A DNA stretch of 64,000 nucleotides from Lutraria lutraria (GCA_964023205.1 OZ026847.1:818501-882500); one strand, 5' to 3'. Shown: positions 20,371 through 32,469, counted from the first letter of the stretch. A program made the numbers and translations. Notes: generated by a model from the sequence alone, not told the origin.

Positions 20371-21251
20371 TCTATTGCAACAGAATGACTACCTCCCAGA
20401 ACAAAAGCTGTAGATAACTGATTAATAAACATTGAATCATTATTGATAAAATACTGAAAACTATCAAATTCAATGTCGATGCTTACATCTGTGTCAGTAT
20501 TTATCCTGTAAAAGTACAGATAAGATTGTTGAATTCAAAGGACTGAAATGTACTAGATATTAATATATTACAGAAATGAAAAACTGTGATTTACGATAAC
20601 CATCAATTGGTAAAAACAAAATAAGAAATCACTGGACAATGCCATCTACGGCTCCCCGTAGTGTCCATTCAACATAGTAGCTTATGTCCGGAACAAACCA
20701 CTAGACTATGTATGTTATGTGATTTTGATATTTCTAATAAGTTGTTGTAAATACGTTTGTGACATTTTGGTGTAAGAAAAGCTACGATCGGTGCCGATGA
20801 AACTGACTCAGTTTTAAAACAACACAACTATGGTATCAAGACTAACGTTTTACAAGGACAGTAGGATGAACTCATTTTGAAATCGAAGTGAAACATAAAT
20901 CAAAATTTATTATAATTATAAAGTGGGACAATATCGCAAACAGTAAAGTTAACAAACAAACGCGCAAATATTAAGTGCTCCATGCTCGCAACATTTCTGT
21001 TCGTTTTCTCGACGCCAATGTATTAGTTCTCCTAAAATACAATAAATCTAGAAAACACCCCGTAAATAATGTTCTTGTCTGGTCAATATAATACACAGTG
21101 CGTCTCGTAGATAGGACAAGTAAGCGTGTGAAACCTTCATACAGAATATTGACCACATCTATAATAAATAATGGACACCAGCTAACTAATCTTATATGTC
21201 CAAAGCCAGACACGCACTTGTCTCCCACAAATGACAAATATATAAATATTA
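20371..21251. other. No recognisable feature
   Basis: The frame at 20971-21339 on the minus strand has no family signature and overlaps a plus-strand frame of similar length. I treat both as chance. Confidence 0.5.
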
Positions 21252-21370
21252 GGAGTGCAACGATACAGCATAACCCGTATTGTGATAAATGGCAATACAG
21301 TCGACCCATATCACAATACGTATTGCAATATGAGCTCAATTATTAAAGAAAATATCGCGGTACATGGATG
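21252..21370 (+). mobile_element. Possible hAT-type MITE fragment
   Basis: The text GGAGTGCAACGATACAGCAT is followed by repeated near-palindromic words such as CGTATTGTGAT, ATCACAATACGTATTGC and TACCGCGGTACG. Short GTGCAACGATAC ends followed by self-complementary GATAC words are common in animal hAT miniature elements. The second end and target duplication were not found, so this is only a suggestion. Confidence 0.3.
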
Positions 21371-21559
21371 TCGTACCGCGGTACGCACTTTCTTTTTAAA
21401 TTACTATATACTATTAATTTTTATAATTTATATATTAAAATATGTTTGTTCTTGTTACATGTATGTATAGACGCTGAATAGTACCTTTTTGTATTTTAAA
21501 AGAGAAAAATGGAAAGAAGAAATGCATTTATTTTCTGGTGTATTTCCCAATTTTATATT

Positions 21560-21640
21560 GCTTTTATACATTTTATTGCACGCAGTCCTGACCATACATT
21601 AACCCGATGCTTTACCGACTGCACCACAGAGGACAGTGAT
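21560..21640 (-). repeat. tRNA-like SINE fragment
   Basis: On the minus strand the text CTGTGGTGCAGTCGGTAAAG, then CATCGGGTTAATGTATGG, resembles the 5' half of a tRNA with a TGGTGCAGTCGG A box. The B box half is not preserved. It is probably the decayed head of a tRNA-derived SINE. Confidence 0.35.
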
Positions 21641-21857
21641 GTATAGGATCTTAGATTGCTTTAAACCATATCACAATCGTATTCGTTTTACCTAAATATC
21701 TACAAATGGAATCTTCCATGTATACAATAACATTGCTGACCTATATATATATATGTCTTTATTTCCTCCAAATTTGAAGAGTGCGTAATACAATATTTCA
21801 AGTTTACAATAACCATTGGATGAGTGCAAACGAAAGCACTATAAAAAGAGGGAAGAA

Positions 21858-22025
21858 AACACACACACACGCACTCAAGAATGCGCATACACACTTCAAA
21901 CACGCGCGCCTACACCGCACAAAAAAAGAAAAACACGTGCACACACACAAAATACGTGCACACACACAAAATACGAGCACACACACACACAAAATACGAG
22001 CACACACACACAACACGTGTATATA
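21858..22025. repeat. CA-rich microsatellite with 19-20-bp higher-order unit
   Basis: The stretch is dominated by ACACAC runs. In its second half CACACACACAAAATACG recurs with A/T variants every 19-22 bp. The open frames that cross it are artefacts of this composition. Confidence 0.9.
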
Positions 22026-23117
22026 CATTTGTATAAAGCCTGACATCGAAACGAAATTATTAGACCTTTTGGATGGTAAGTTACATCGTAGGACAAATAG
22101 TAATGAAAATATGATTGAACAAAGCTATAAACAGGTACATATATACGTATATAGGTAGTTCAACATGATCAGGTATTCACATTAAATGTCACCGGTATTA
22201 TACAGTATGCATACTTCCTTAAGAAAGGACGCATTAAGTTTCATAAATAGTGGAAAGTTACATATATCTAGTCTGGTTCGTAATTGTTCTGATCCTGAGT
22301 GTAAATTCACCGTACGTATGCAAATGCTGTATGTGGTTCCTAGCTTTTATTCACGAAACCAGGTTATACAAATCAATTTAGCTGGATTTAAAGAAGTAAT
22401 TGATTGTATGGAAGCTAGCTAATGATACAATTACAGTATTTCCGAATACAACTGGAATTTTATCAAATTTGTATCAATAGTTTCATTAGTAATAATGTGG
22501 AATGATTGACAAGCTTTTAGACAACTGTAAAGACTGTCTCGATATTTCTAGACAGAAGTTAGTTCTATTGTTATAACCCGACATATTTTGTCTCAATCTG
22601 CATATGAAATTTACGTCAAATACAAATAAGTAATTATGTGGTATTTTAGTATTTTTCATCGTTAAACATGACAAACATATAAGACTGTACAAGCATTAGC
22701 TACAGCGCTATATGACCTGTATGTGTATATTATTCACAATTAGAATATCTATCTATCTACAATACAGTGTTATCATGGTGTGATATTAGACACATACCCG
22801 TCACTCCCATTATGTTGATTGACATATTCATTGATTGGATCAATTGTATAATTGTAATAACATTTGGTAAAACATTAAACTCCTTTCTATCATGTTCTGC
22901 AGCTTTGAGCTTAGGCCACTTTCATTTAAAACGTATATACGTGTACATATATTGACGTTCAAATACTGTAATCCAATATACAACATCTGCTGGAATTCCA
23001 TCTTTTAACAAACTCATTTCAGATTATTTTTTCTCTCTCTCCATAATGACTCTATTATGCGCATGCTCATTTGTATTTATAACTAATAATATCACCTTTC
23101 CCTTGTTATTAGCACAG
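22026..23117. other. No firm feature
   Basis: A plus-strand donor TTTTGGATG|GTAAGTTAC lies near 22075, after an open PDIETKLLDLLD frame, but its acceptor is weak. The frame at 22186-22422 has plausible composition and no recognised relative. Neither is called. Confidence 0.45.
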
Positions 23118-23228
23118 TATATCCCACACACATTGCTTGATCGATATAAACTGATTTATACCCCTTGTGAAAACAATGATCAATTGGAAGTCCATGATAC
23201 ACCAGAAAGTGTTTATACTTCTAACTGA
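23118..23228 (+). CDS. Candidate C-terminal exon (36 codons)
   Basis: An acceptor with a pyrimidine-rich tract, CACCTTTCCCTTGTTATTAGCACAG written in two parts as CACCTTTCCCTTG and TTATTAGCACAG, ends at 23117. It is followed by 36 codons in phase 0 and a TGA. The peptide contains YIPHTLLDRYKLIYTPCE and ends HDTPESVYTSN. It is rich in acidic residues and tyrosines, as many cytoplasmic tails are. The nearest clear AATAAA is some 390 bp downstream. The rest of the gene and its family are unknown. Confidence 0.35.
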   Translation, partial: YIPHTLLDRYKLIYTPCENNDQLEVHDTPESVYTSN

Positions 23229-24305
23229 ATGAATACCAATGAACTATTAGACCCGATGAGCCACATGGCAACATTGCATCAGGTGACAGTGAATACAAAA
23301 CCAGAATTTAGTATCATGTTGTTTGAATTGTGTCATAAAGTAAATTAGAACAGCTACCGTAAGTTAATATATTTTGTCGCAGTACGTTTCGCATTTCTAT
23401 AATTGAGGTTAAGATAATATATATGTGCTTTAAATGGTATTCAAGTACCGACACAAAACATTCATCATATTACGAGTACTAAACCGGCTGCTACAAATCA
23501 CTCTCGTGTCTTTCTACAGAAGTATCAAAAACACATTGGTGACTGTATAGAACGCTGAATTTTATCTGTGACAACATCTTAATATATTCATATCTGTACA
23601 TTGAGTGTTGCTCGAATAAAATCCTTCATCACAGATTAAAGAAGTGATCGAATTTGATGGTCTAGAATAGTTCCTCTGAAGCGCGGTCAACTATTGCAAC
23701 ACTATTTATTATTGTCTGAAGTTTAAACAATACAATAATCCTACTAAAATTATCTACAAATTGTGAATGAAAATAATATTGAACCATGTTCTTATGAATA
23801 CAAATATGCAAGCTTTTGAGAACAGTTTTGTATGGTACACTCGCAGGATTAAAAAGATGATGCCAACATTTGAACTATATCTTACATATCAAATTAAAAG
23901 CGTTCCAGAAACTGTTGTACAACTCTGAAATCATTTCATCTATGATGTTTTAATAGTCCGAGTATAGTACACTGTTAATTCACAGATATGAAATGTCCAA
24001 CATCTGAGTAAATATCAATTTAAACACAATAGTATTAACTGATCCTTACGGAAATTGGCTGACGTGATAAAATTATGATTTATTAATATAAAAAATATAT
24101 TGTATGAAAATAAACACTTTGTAAAGAAAATGGATACATAATCATGAATACACACTTATCTAAGATCAAAGCATCAATGCCATATTTGGGTTTGATTATG
24201 CAAGGTATCTACGACACAACCAAAAATATAACATTTTTTGCCTTGCTAAGAAGCTTTTATTCAGCCAAGAAATCATTTATAGCAACAATTTTCAACTTCA
24301 TGTAA
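23229..24305. other. No recognisable feature
   Basis: This AT-rich stretch holds an AATAAA near 23615 that could serve the candidate exon at 23118-23228. Nothing else is supported. Confidence 0.5.
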
Positions 24306-25497
24306 ACGCCCATATAAATCAAGTGACCCCCGGGGCGGGGCCAATTTTGACCCTAGGGCAATAATTTGAACAAACTTGGTAGAGGTCCACTAGACAATGC
24401 TACATACCAAATATCTTAGCTCTAGGCCTTGTGGTTTCGGAGAAGAAGATTTTTTAAAATTTTCCTATATAAAATAGAATAAGCCCAAGGGCAGGGCTAA
24501 TTTTGACCCCGGGGCCATAATTTGAACAAACTTGGTAGAGGTCCACTAGACAATGCCACATACAAAATATCTAAGCTCTAGGCCATGCGGTTTCGGAGAA
24601 GAAGATTTTTTAAATTTTCCTATATAAGTCTTTATAAATCAAGTGACCCCCGGGGCGGGGCCAATTTTGACCCTAGGGCAATAATTTGAACAAACTTGGT
24701 AGAGGTCCACTGGACAATTCTATATGCCAAATATCTTAGCTCTAGGCCCTGTGGTTTCGGAGAAGAAGATTTTTCAAATTTTCCTATATAAAATAGAATA
24801 CCCCAGGGCAGGGCCAATTTTGACCCCGGGCCATATTTTGAACAAACTTGGAAGAGGTCCACTAGACAATGCCACATACCAAATATCTAAGCTCTAGGCC
24901 TTGCGGTGTTGGAGAAGAAGATTTTTTAAATTTTCCTATATAAGTCTTTATAAATCAAGTGACCCCCGGGGCGGGGCCAATTTTGACCCTAGGGCAATAA
25001 TTTGAACAAACTTGGTAGAGGTCCACTAGACTATGCTACATACCAAATATCAAAGCTCTAGGCTTGGTAGTTTTTGACAAGAAGAATTTTTAAATTTCCT
25101 ATATAAGTCTATGTAAAATCAAGTTACCCCCGGGGCGGAGCCAATTTTGACCCCGGGGGAATAATTTGAACAAATTTTGTAGAGTTCCATTAGACAATGC
25201 TACATACCAAATATCTTAGCTCTAGACCCTGTGGTTTCGGACAAGAAGATTTTAAAAGTTTTTTCTATTTGTTGCCATAGCAACCAGAGTTTTTAATGAA
25301 ATTTTTTTTTTTTTAAACAACTTTGAAAGGGGACCACCCAAGGATCATTCCAGCAAAGTTTGGTTGCAATCGGCATAGCGGTGTAGGAGGAGATGTTGTT
25401 TTAAGTAAACATGGACGCCACGTAACGACGCACGATGGACGCAGGGCGATCACAAAAGCTCACCCTGAGCACATTCGTGCTCCGGTGAGCTAAAAAC
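24306..25497 (-). repeat. Long interspersed molluscan-type repeat, minus copy
   Basis: This is the inverted relative of 18605-20370. The palindromic head is at 25454-25492 (AGCTCACCCTGAGCAC...GTGCTCCGGTGAGCT) and the tandem domain runs leftward with the same GGTAGAGGTCCACTAGACAA and CCGGGGCGGGGCCAATTTTG words. Fewer tandem units are present, and the distal tail seen in the plus copy is missing at 24306, so it is 3'-truncated. Together with the plus copy it makes a 6.9-kb head-out inverted arrangement. Confidence 0.85.
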
Positions 25498-25606
25498 AGC
25501 AACAACATCTTGTTAAAAATAAAGGTACGTCATGACGCCATGCTTGTAAAAAATCAAAAACTTTCGCATGCAAATTTGTAACTTTATAAACCAAATAATC
25601 AGCAAT

Positions 25607-25925
25607 GAATCCCAAAACTTTGATATCATTTATGACCATGAAACGTTCAATGAATCCCAGAACTTTGATATCATTTATGACCATGAAACGTTCAATGAAT
25701 TTCAAACTTTGATATCATTTATGACCATGAAACGTTCAATGAATCCCAAAACTTTGATATCATTTATGAACATGAAACGTTCAATGAATCCCAAAACTTT
25801 GATATCATTTATGACCATGAAACGTTCAATGAATCTCAAAACTTTGATATCATTTATGACCATGAAACGTTCAATGAATCCCAAAACTTTGATATCATTT
25901 ATGACCATGAAACGTTCAATGAATC
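25607..25925. repeat. 45-bp minisatellite, seven units
   Basis: Units starting GAATCCCAAAACTTTGATAT lie at 25607, 25652, 25697, 25741, 25786, 25831 and 25876, with a final partial unit. The third unit is 44 bp. Since 45 is divisible by 3, long frames are open on both strands, but the 44-bp unit switches the frame, which argues against protein coding. Confidence 0.95.
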
Positions 25926-27039
25926 GATGAAATGATGCAGACAGAATAACGTAGAAAATAAATTTATTTCCGATTACAGCAAGGTTGTTGTTAGACGATC
26001 ATACACAGAACGATGTCTTAGATTCAAATGATGTCAGTATTACTGGAACAGTGTGATTTAAGACAATTTAATTTCATGTTTTATCGACTGTGTTCACGCT
26101 GGAGTACATACTATATGAATAAACATTGATCTATCTAAAGGATTGTCATAGCCGACTAGAGTGCCTGTCCGAGTTTCGGTATAAATAAAGACCTTCCACA
26201 AATAATTGAGATACACCCCTATATGTTTGATTAATATGAAGCACATATAGGTTACAGACACTCGTAGTAGTTGCAACAAGTTTCAAGTGTAATGAGTTCT
26301 AAATTTTCCTGTTTGCCATATATATATGGATGATTGACCACAATTAAGTAATGACAATTTTCAAACATAATGTTACGGTCCTGAATGCAAGAATTTAAAA
26401 AAAATCGCCAGAAAAAACAAATTAAAGCGGTTGTGTGTCGTGACCTCACTATGCTTTAAAATAAGCTCATTCCCAACACGGATTCTTAACAGCTCATAAA
26501 TCCCGTGTTTCATTATTTTTGAAATTGGTTGTAAAACTGAAATAGGATCTTAAATTCCATCGAGGATTATGGTGACGCCTCCACTAACCAAAATGAGCAA
26601 GCTAATTTCCTAACTTTAATGTTACTTTAATGTTTACCACGAAACATGTGTACAATTTCTCAAGAAATACTTCAGCGCCGTTAGCCGTATTAGTCATAGT
26701 TATTTTGATTTTAACAATATTGTGTTAAAGTTTCGATTAAATTAAAACATGTTTTCTTTGTACTTGAGCATTCCGTTCTTTTAGATATTTTGAAACAACA
26801 CTCGGTATTTCAACAATGTCATATCTGTATAAATTATATATTAATTATCTTGTTGTGTATAATTATGACACGTCATATTTTAAGACCACATCAGGCTATG
26901 TGACCATTACCTGATCAGTTACACAATCACTGTAAATAGCACTAATGTAAATTATATCACAATCCACTTGTTATGAAATATTTTGAGCACTAGTTAAATT
27001 CGCACCATGACCGATCTTAGCTATATATTTACGTGAATA
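25926..27039. other. No recognisable feature
   Basis: Two overlapping short minus-strand frames at 26094-26449 have no family signature. No repeat was identified. Confidence 0.55.
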
Positions 27040-27041
27040 TA

Positions 27042-27201
27042 CAGTACAACCTCTACAGAGCGGCCCTATCTTGAGCAACAACCGCCCTGCAACAAAAGAA
27101 GGATTTTTCCCACTGCACGATCCAACTATTCATTTAAACTCTGTTGAACAACAACCTCTCAACAACATAATTTTGCTACTCACTTTGGAGAGGCTTAACT
27201 G
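27042..27201 (+). mobile_element. Tigger/Pogo-like MITE, CAGTACAACCTCT type
   Basis: The 160-bp element has the ends CAGTACAACCTCT and, inverted, CAGTTAAGCCTCT, and is flanked by TA on both sides. The interior is AACAACC-rich with CCCACTGCACGATC. Short CAGT...AACC ends with a TA duplication match Tigger-type nonautonomous elements. Related copies lie at 27472, 40678 and 52702. Confidence 0.7.
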
Positions 27202-27471
27202 TATATATATTGTCATATATATATAACTTTGAGCATTATCAAATTTTCGTACAAATTCATTAATACCATAAACTTGATATGAATTGTATAATAATTATAG
27301 TATTATCGACAATAAAAATGCCTTTATTCAGACCCTAGCATCTGTAGTCTGTGTATAGTTTGTCTGTCTCATATTTACAATAGCATTATTATCCAATGTG
27401 AGCTTAAGATAACAGTGTTTCAATTGTTTGGTAGTTCTTCATTGCATGCCTCTTATAGAAGAAACAAAATA

Positions 27472-27649
27472 CAGTGCAACCTCTTCAATGCAGCACTCTT
27501 TAGGAGAAGGTAGCAAAATTGTGTTGTTTTTGAGAGGTTATTGCTATAGAGATCTTGCTCTAACAGTTACATCGTGCAGTGGGAAAATCATACTTTTGTT
27601 GAAGGGAGCTTGTTGCACAAACGAGGGCCGCTCTGGAGAAGTTGTACTG
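27472..27649 (-). mobile_element. Tigger/Pogo-like MITE, inverted relative
   Basis: The ends are CAGTGCAACCTCTTC and, inverted, CAGTACAACTTC. The internal ATCGTGCAGTGGGAAAAATC-like block is the reverse complement of the one in the copy at 27042-27201, so the two lie in opposite orientation 270 bp apart. The left flank is TA; the right is CA, probably mutated. Confidence 0.65.
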
Positions 27650-27917
27650 CACTTAGACTGCTTGAAATTATATATGTTATTTCTACACCATTAATGGACA
27701 CCCAACTTGGGCCACACATCATTCAGTCACAAAACATTTCATGCAGTATATCTATATCTATTTGTAACAGCTGGTAGCTGATTTATACAAAACTTATATA
27801 CAACACCTGCATGCCAAGTTTGTAAGTGGTTTAATTGAATATATAAGAGAATCATTGAATTTGTTTGAATAAGAGACTTTATTGAATTGCGAGTGAGACT
27901 GAAACCTGATGAATGTC

Positions 27918-28090
27918 TACTGTAAACCAGGTAACTTTCGCGTCAAGAAACTATCGCGTTTTATGCACCCAGGCATATTCGCGGCATTAAACTTTCGAGG
28001 ATTTAAGGAGTCTGCGAATCCCGCCAAATACTAGTAAAACACGCTTTGAATGAAATAAAAAATACTTCGAATAGCAAGCATTACACAGGC
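27918..28090 (+). repeat. Partial TACTGTAAACC-type dispersed repeat
   Basis: TACTGTAAACCAGGTAACTT is followed by several TTCGCG/ATCGCG words and a CGAATCCCGCCAAATACTAG block. The start resembles TA-flanked miniature elements such as that at 46754-46964. The second end is not visible, so it is probably truncated. Confidence 0.35.
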
Positions 28091-30290
28091 ATCACTATAA
28101 ACTTAATATGGTAATCTGTCCGGTCAGTGGTCATGATATCTGAGTGATATTTAGGGTATTCTTGAATCAAAACGATGATTTATACGTACTGCAAGAACTG
28201 GTTGTTATGAAATCAATTCATTTATTTCTCAATGAGATGATGTCATTTACAATTTTAGATCGGGGTCCGCGGTCTGTAACATGTAACCCTTAACTTTTGG
28301 TCGACACTTCATTTGGCACTTCAGTGATTTGAACAAGTTGTATCTTCTAAGTCAATTTTTATAATAATATGGGAAGATAAATCATGCTTGGCAATGTGGC
28401 CTTAGTTAGAATCGTCCACCTATCTCTCATCAAGACAGGACTAAGTTGAGATGTACTTCTTTATCAAATCTACCATTTCAAGTTTTTTTCTTTACAAATA
28501 CCCAGGGAGTATTAATATTGTTATCAAGATACGCGGGACGACAATGTTTCGCAGAAAACCGTTTTGACAAACAGATGAGTCTCAATCAACAAGCGGATAC
28601 AACTTGATCCATCCTATTTTATACAAGCCTTATACAGACATGTGTATACAGAATTCACGCTGCATCATGATGAGCATCTCTGTTTATAAAATTACTTTCC
28701 TTGCCTTTTTATCAAAGTTCGTTCGACTAATATGCTGAAAATCAGAAAACGCACCATTTATCATCATACACACTGTCATCAGTATTTAATGATGGATGAA
28801 GATAACGGACCTGACATAACAAATCATAAATCATTGGTGGACCTGACATACCATATCATAAATGTGGTGGATGGTAAATCACGAATAGTGTTTAGTGTAC
28901 AGTCTGGCTACTCCGTTGGGAACCATATATAACATAAAATGTCACCTTACCGACTGTGTTGATATACAGCCGGGGTCTTACAATCTCATTTATACAGATA
29001 TTGATGTGTCACATTTGTTAAATCAATTCACAGTTCTTCTATCCGCTCGCTGATTCTGATTTTAGGAGTGTTGTCCTCCTGTGTTGTGTGAATTAATATG
29101 ATAGTACACATTGTATTTGTACATCTATAAATTGTACCCGTCCATTGAAGTAGTGCGCCAACTCCAAAAATCAGAGAAGTCAATTTGGACAACGTTAGCA
29201 ATGAAATTATAGAGATTTAAATGTCATCTACCGGTTCCTTTCTGTACCACGTCGAGTGCAAATACATACATTCATCGCACGTATTAGTAATGCACGATAC
29301 TTGAATAAATATCTCGAATATCGAGAGTATATGATACATTTTTGTCTTCCGAAATATCCGTTTTAGACGATGGTTCACGAGATGATATTTTCCAGAGTGA
29401 CCATACATACAAATGTCAGAGAAACGAGAAGGAAAAACCAAGACAAAAAAGGAACAAAGGATGTATAAAGAACAGCCGGAACTGTCCTTCAGTAATCTAA
29501 TATGATGCTTTTGTAATTAAACGCCGTGATTTCAGACGTGTCCATTAGGTTTTGTAAGGAGAAAAATGGAGAGTGGATCAAATTGTCAAAAAATGCAACC
29601 GGTACCAGTACACATACAAATATATCACAACAGTAACGTTTTCAGCATGAACAATTGGTCAATGCATGTTATATGATATTATAATGCTCTCAATGATAGC
29701 ACAACTGTGTACTATGTCAAATATTACATTAAGGCAAAATTAGTGTCAATTAATATCATATTGATGTCTTATTGATTTGAATATCGATGAGAAATTTAAA
29801 ATACATAACTTATAATCACCATTTTCTGATAAACACCTTCGTTTACACATAACATAAAGTACATGTAGACATAAAGAATGCGAATGTTATATTATAAATC
29901 CTTGTATCTACAAAACAACATTTCTGAAATGATAACTTACGTAAAACAAATTACGAATTGATAACAGTAGCCTCGCAAGACGAGATGTAATGAAGTGTGA
30001 TATAATTGAGGAACATTATGTTATGTTATGTATAGAATAATAAGAATACTGATTTGTTTTTTGTTCTCATAAGATGAAGAAAAAGTAAACATTCATAACA
30101 TTCAACACAAGGTAGAGAATGATGAAATCAGCATTTAACATCTGTCAAAACATTAATTAGCAAGCAAACATAAAGTGTTTATAAGATTCTATGTAAATAT
30201 AATTATATATATAATTAAAGAAAAAATATGCCGGATTCTTTACTAACACTTAAATATAGTCGTGTTAAATAAGAATAAAGCACTATTTAT
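28091..30290. other. No gene recognised; one 32-bp duplication
   Basis: Within this stretch GGACCTGACATAACAAATC at about 28808 and GGACCTGACATACCATATC at about 28840 form a degenerate 32-bp tandem duplication inside a 66-codon plus-strand frame. The remainder is featureless AT-rich sequence. Confidence 0.5.
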
Positions 30291-30916
30291 GGCCACATTT
30301 CACTAGGCTACGACAGGCGGCGTCGGTGTCGGTTAGCCACCATCCGACAGCATCCGACAGGAACGTAGATTGACCGAATATCAACCAAACACTGGCCGAA
30401 GGGTGACGTCGAGAAACCCCAACTGACGCAGAGTGACCGAGAGCACATTTTCTGACCCCGGCAAATTTTGAGCATGCATAAAAATCGGCTGCGACAGGCC
30501 AAGATAGCATTTTGACCGAGTACTAACCCTCATCAACCGAACTGCATCGCAAGGTGACGTAAGTCTAACCGAATAGCAACCCCCATCGACCTAACACAAA
30601 CCCTGAGAAACCCTGCCTGTCCGAGTGTTTTATCAGACTCGGTCAACAGTGCGTTTCTCTGCGTTGGTGTTACTTCACAGTCGGTCGCTTTGCGTCGACA
30701 TTCGGTCACATTCAGTTAGCCAACAATGTCAAGGACAGTCATGCACTGCCTGGCGGGGTTAGACATGGGTCGCCATTCGGTCATGCTGCGTCAGTCTGCG
30801 CCAGTGTTACGTCAATATTCGGTCAGCTTGGGTTGTAGTTTGGTCAATGTCGGTTGCTATAAATACGGGTGCGCCACACACGGTTGGTTAGTAATACATT
30901 TGTTTTCCACAGCATC

Positions 30917-31024
30917 ATGCCACCAAAGAAACCAAGAAAAACGTTGATCCAGGCAATAAAGAAGATGAAGGGCAAAGCCGTGATGCAGTCCGGAGACAAT
31001 CCAACAGGAGACGACGAGCACCAG
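30917..31024 (+). CDS. First exon of the Harbinger accessory (Myb/SANT-like) gene
   Basis: ATG at 30917 opens a lysine-rich frame beginning MPPKKPRKTLIQAIKKMKGK and ending DDEHQ at a splice donor CAG|GTAGAG (31025-31026). An unspliced reading stops at 31031. A TATAAA occurs about 60 bp upstream. Harbinger elements encode a DNA-binding Myb/SANT partner beside the transposase; that identity is inferred from position, because the DNA-binding exon would lie in the region replaced by the LINE. Confidence 0.5.
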
Positions 31025-31035
31025 GTAGAGTGATC

Positions 31036-31490
31036 TTCTTTTTAACTACCAATCTGGTTTTAGGCGCAAATTCTCTACTGAGACTTGCCTTTTACACTTG
31101 ACAGACTATATTCGTTTTAACATGGATAAAGGAAATCTCGTCGGTATGGTACTTCTTGACCTGCAGAAAGCATTTGATACAGTACATCATGATATACTGT
31201 TAATGAAACTTGAAGTCCCTTATTCAGTGCCATTTCGATTATACATCTACGGTTCGGTTTTATTCAGTTACTCAGGAATTGAGAAACAAGTTACAGGTCA
31301 CTCAAAATAAATTGATAAGATTTGTTTTAAACTTAGATTCTAGATCCCATGTTGGTAAAGAGCAGTTCGCCCGTCTTAATTGGTTACCTGTGGCAAGTCG
31401 AGTTGATTTTATAACTCTCTGTCATGTTTTTAAGATTTCCTCTAAAACAGCTCCTTCCTATATGATGGATCGTTTTATCCCTGTTAGTGA
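31036..31490 (+). mobile_element. Internally deleted LINE fragment inserted in the Harbinger element
   Basis: From 31044 the frame reads YQSGFRRKFSTETCLLHLTD and then MVLLDLQKAFDTVHHDILL, which are RT motifs including the first catalytic aspartate. At about 31213 it jumps, in another frame, to the LINE C-terminal region with HFDY, VTQNKLIRFVLNLDSRSHVG and LNWLPVASRVDFITLCHVFK. The central RT motifs, including the YADD box, are deleted. Homology stops at about 31490, where Harbinger coding sequence on the opposite strand starts. Confidence 0.8.
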
Positions 31491-31917
31491 TGGTGTGTCT
31501 GGACACTCTGAAGTTGTACTGCAAACTTGGGTAGTTGTCCCCAGTAGCCAGGTGCCGGAGTACCACAGCCAACTTCAGCCCTGGTTCCAGTGGTCGTCTG
31601 AACTTGGTGTCCTTCTTCTGGAGGCGAGGCGTCAGCCGGTTGAGCAGGAATTGGAACATGTCTGGAGGCATGCGCAGGTAGTTAGTGAACGACTGCACAT
31701 CATCGTTCCGGAGCTTGACCATAAGGTTGTGGTACTGGCCAGCTGAGACTCGCTCATCTTCTGTTAACCAGGTCCTCACCCAGAACCGCTTCTTGCTATA
31801 TCTTCTTCGGGCCCATCGCCTCCTTCTTTCCTGCAGGACCTCGGCATGGACACGGATGTAGGCATGATGCTGAACAATCAGATCAGCCTGGATAAGTCCT
31901 AGTACTTGCTCATCCAT
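31489..31917 (-). pseudogene. Truncated Harbinger transposase (N-terminal part)
   Basis: The minus-strand frame from ATG at 31917 encodes about 143 residues of a Harbinger-type nuclease: RFWVRTWLTEDERVSAGQYH, then LRNDDVQSFTNYLRMPPDMF, LEPGLKLAVVLRHLATGDN and YPSLQYNFRVSRHTI. These are characteristic of the region before the DDE core. After SRHTI the homology ends abruptly, and the remaining frame to 31384 is the antisense of the LINE fragment. All DDE catalytic residues are therefore missing. Confidence 0.85.
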
Positions 31918-32469
31918 ACTGTCCCTGGACTGGACTGGACTAGATTGGACCACCCCAGGCCTGAAATCACACTATTTTAAATCAACGAAGATCGCACCCA
32001 TTAACATGTCTGACCCTCTGTGACCCTCCATGGCGTAACATCGACGCAACTGCGTCGCACACTAACCCACATCGACGTATGTCTGTCCTATGTGCATCCC
32101 AGTGCATCGCAACTCTGACACTCATCATCGCACCATCAACGCAGCTATTGCCGCACACCGACCGACACCGGCCCATTTTGACCGAATACTGACGTAACTC
32201 TGACCGATATGAATCGTGGATGTGACATTTGTGTTCGAAAATGTTCGAAAATGCTCGAAGAGTTTTGCGACAGCCCAAAATTCACTGACCGACCCTGATT
32301 GACACTGACGCAGCGCAAGTGAAATGGGGGCATTACTGAAACCGTTTTATCAAATAAACCCCAATCGGTTTCACTAAAATCATCAGGGGATATACGAGTA
32401 TATCATATAGACATATTATAATGTATCAGTATTACTTATATATATTATAATTAAGCCAGACGGAAGCTG

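Larger units (their letters stand above)
30291..32331. mobile_element. Defective PIF/Harbinger transposon
   Basis: The inverted ends GGCCACATTTCACTAGGCT (left) and, inverted, GCCCCCATTTCACTTGCGCT (right) bound about 2.04 kb. Both subterminal regions are full of TTCGGTCA/TGACCGAA words, likely transposase-binding repeats. As usual for Harbinger, two genes are present: a small plus-strand gene starting at 30917 and the transposase on the minus strand from 31917. The middle, including the catalytic part, is replaced by a LINE fragment at 31036-31490. A clean 3-bp target duplication could not be read. Confidence 0.75.

Noticed and set aside
21781..22158. Histidine/threonine-rich and cysteine-rich frames
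   Set aside because: They are translations of the CA microsatellite on both strands.
25568..25930. 120-codon repeat protein from the 45-bp array
   Set aside because: The frame changes at the 44-bp unit, the opposite strand is equally open, and there is no start or splice context.
27428..27777. 88- and 67-codon plus-strand frames
   Set aside because: They cross a TA-flanked miniature element and are not conserved coding sequence.
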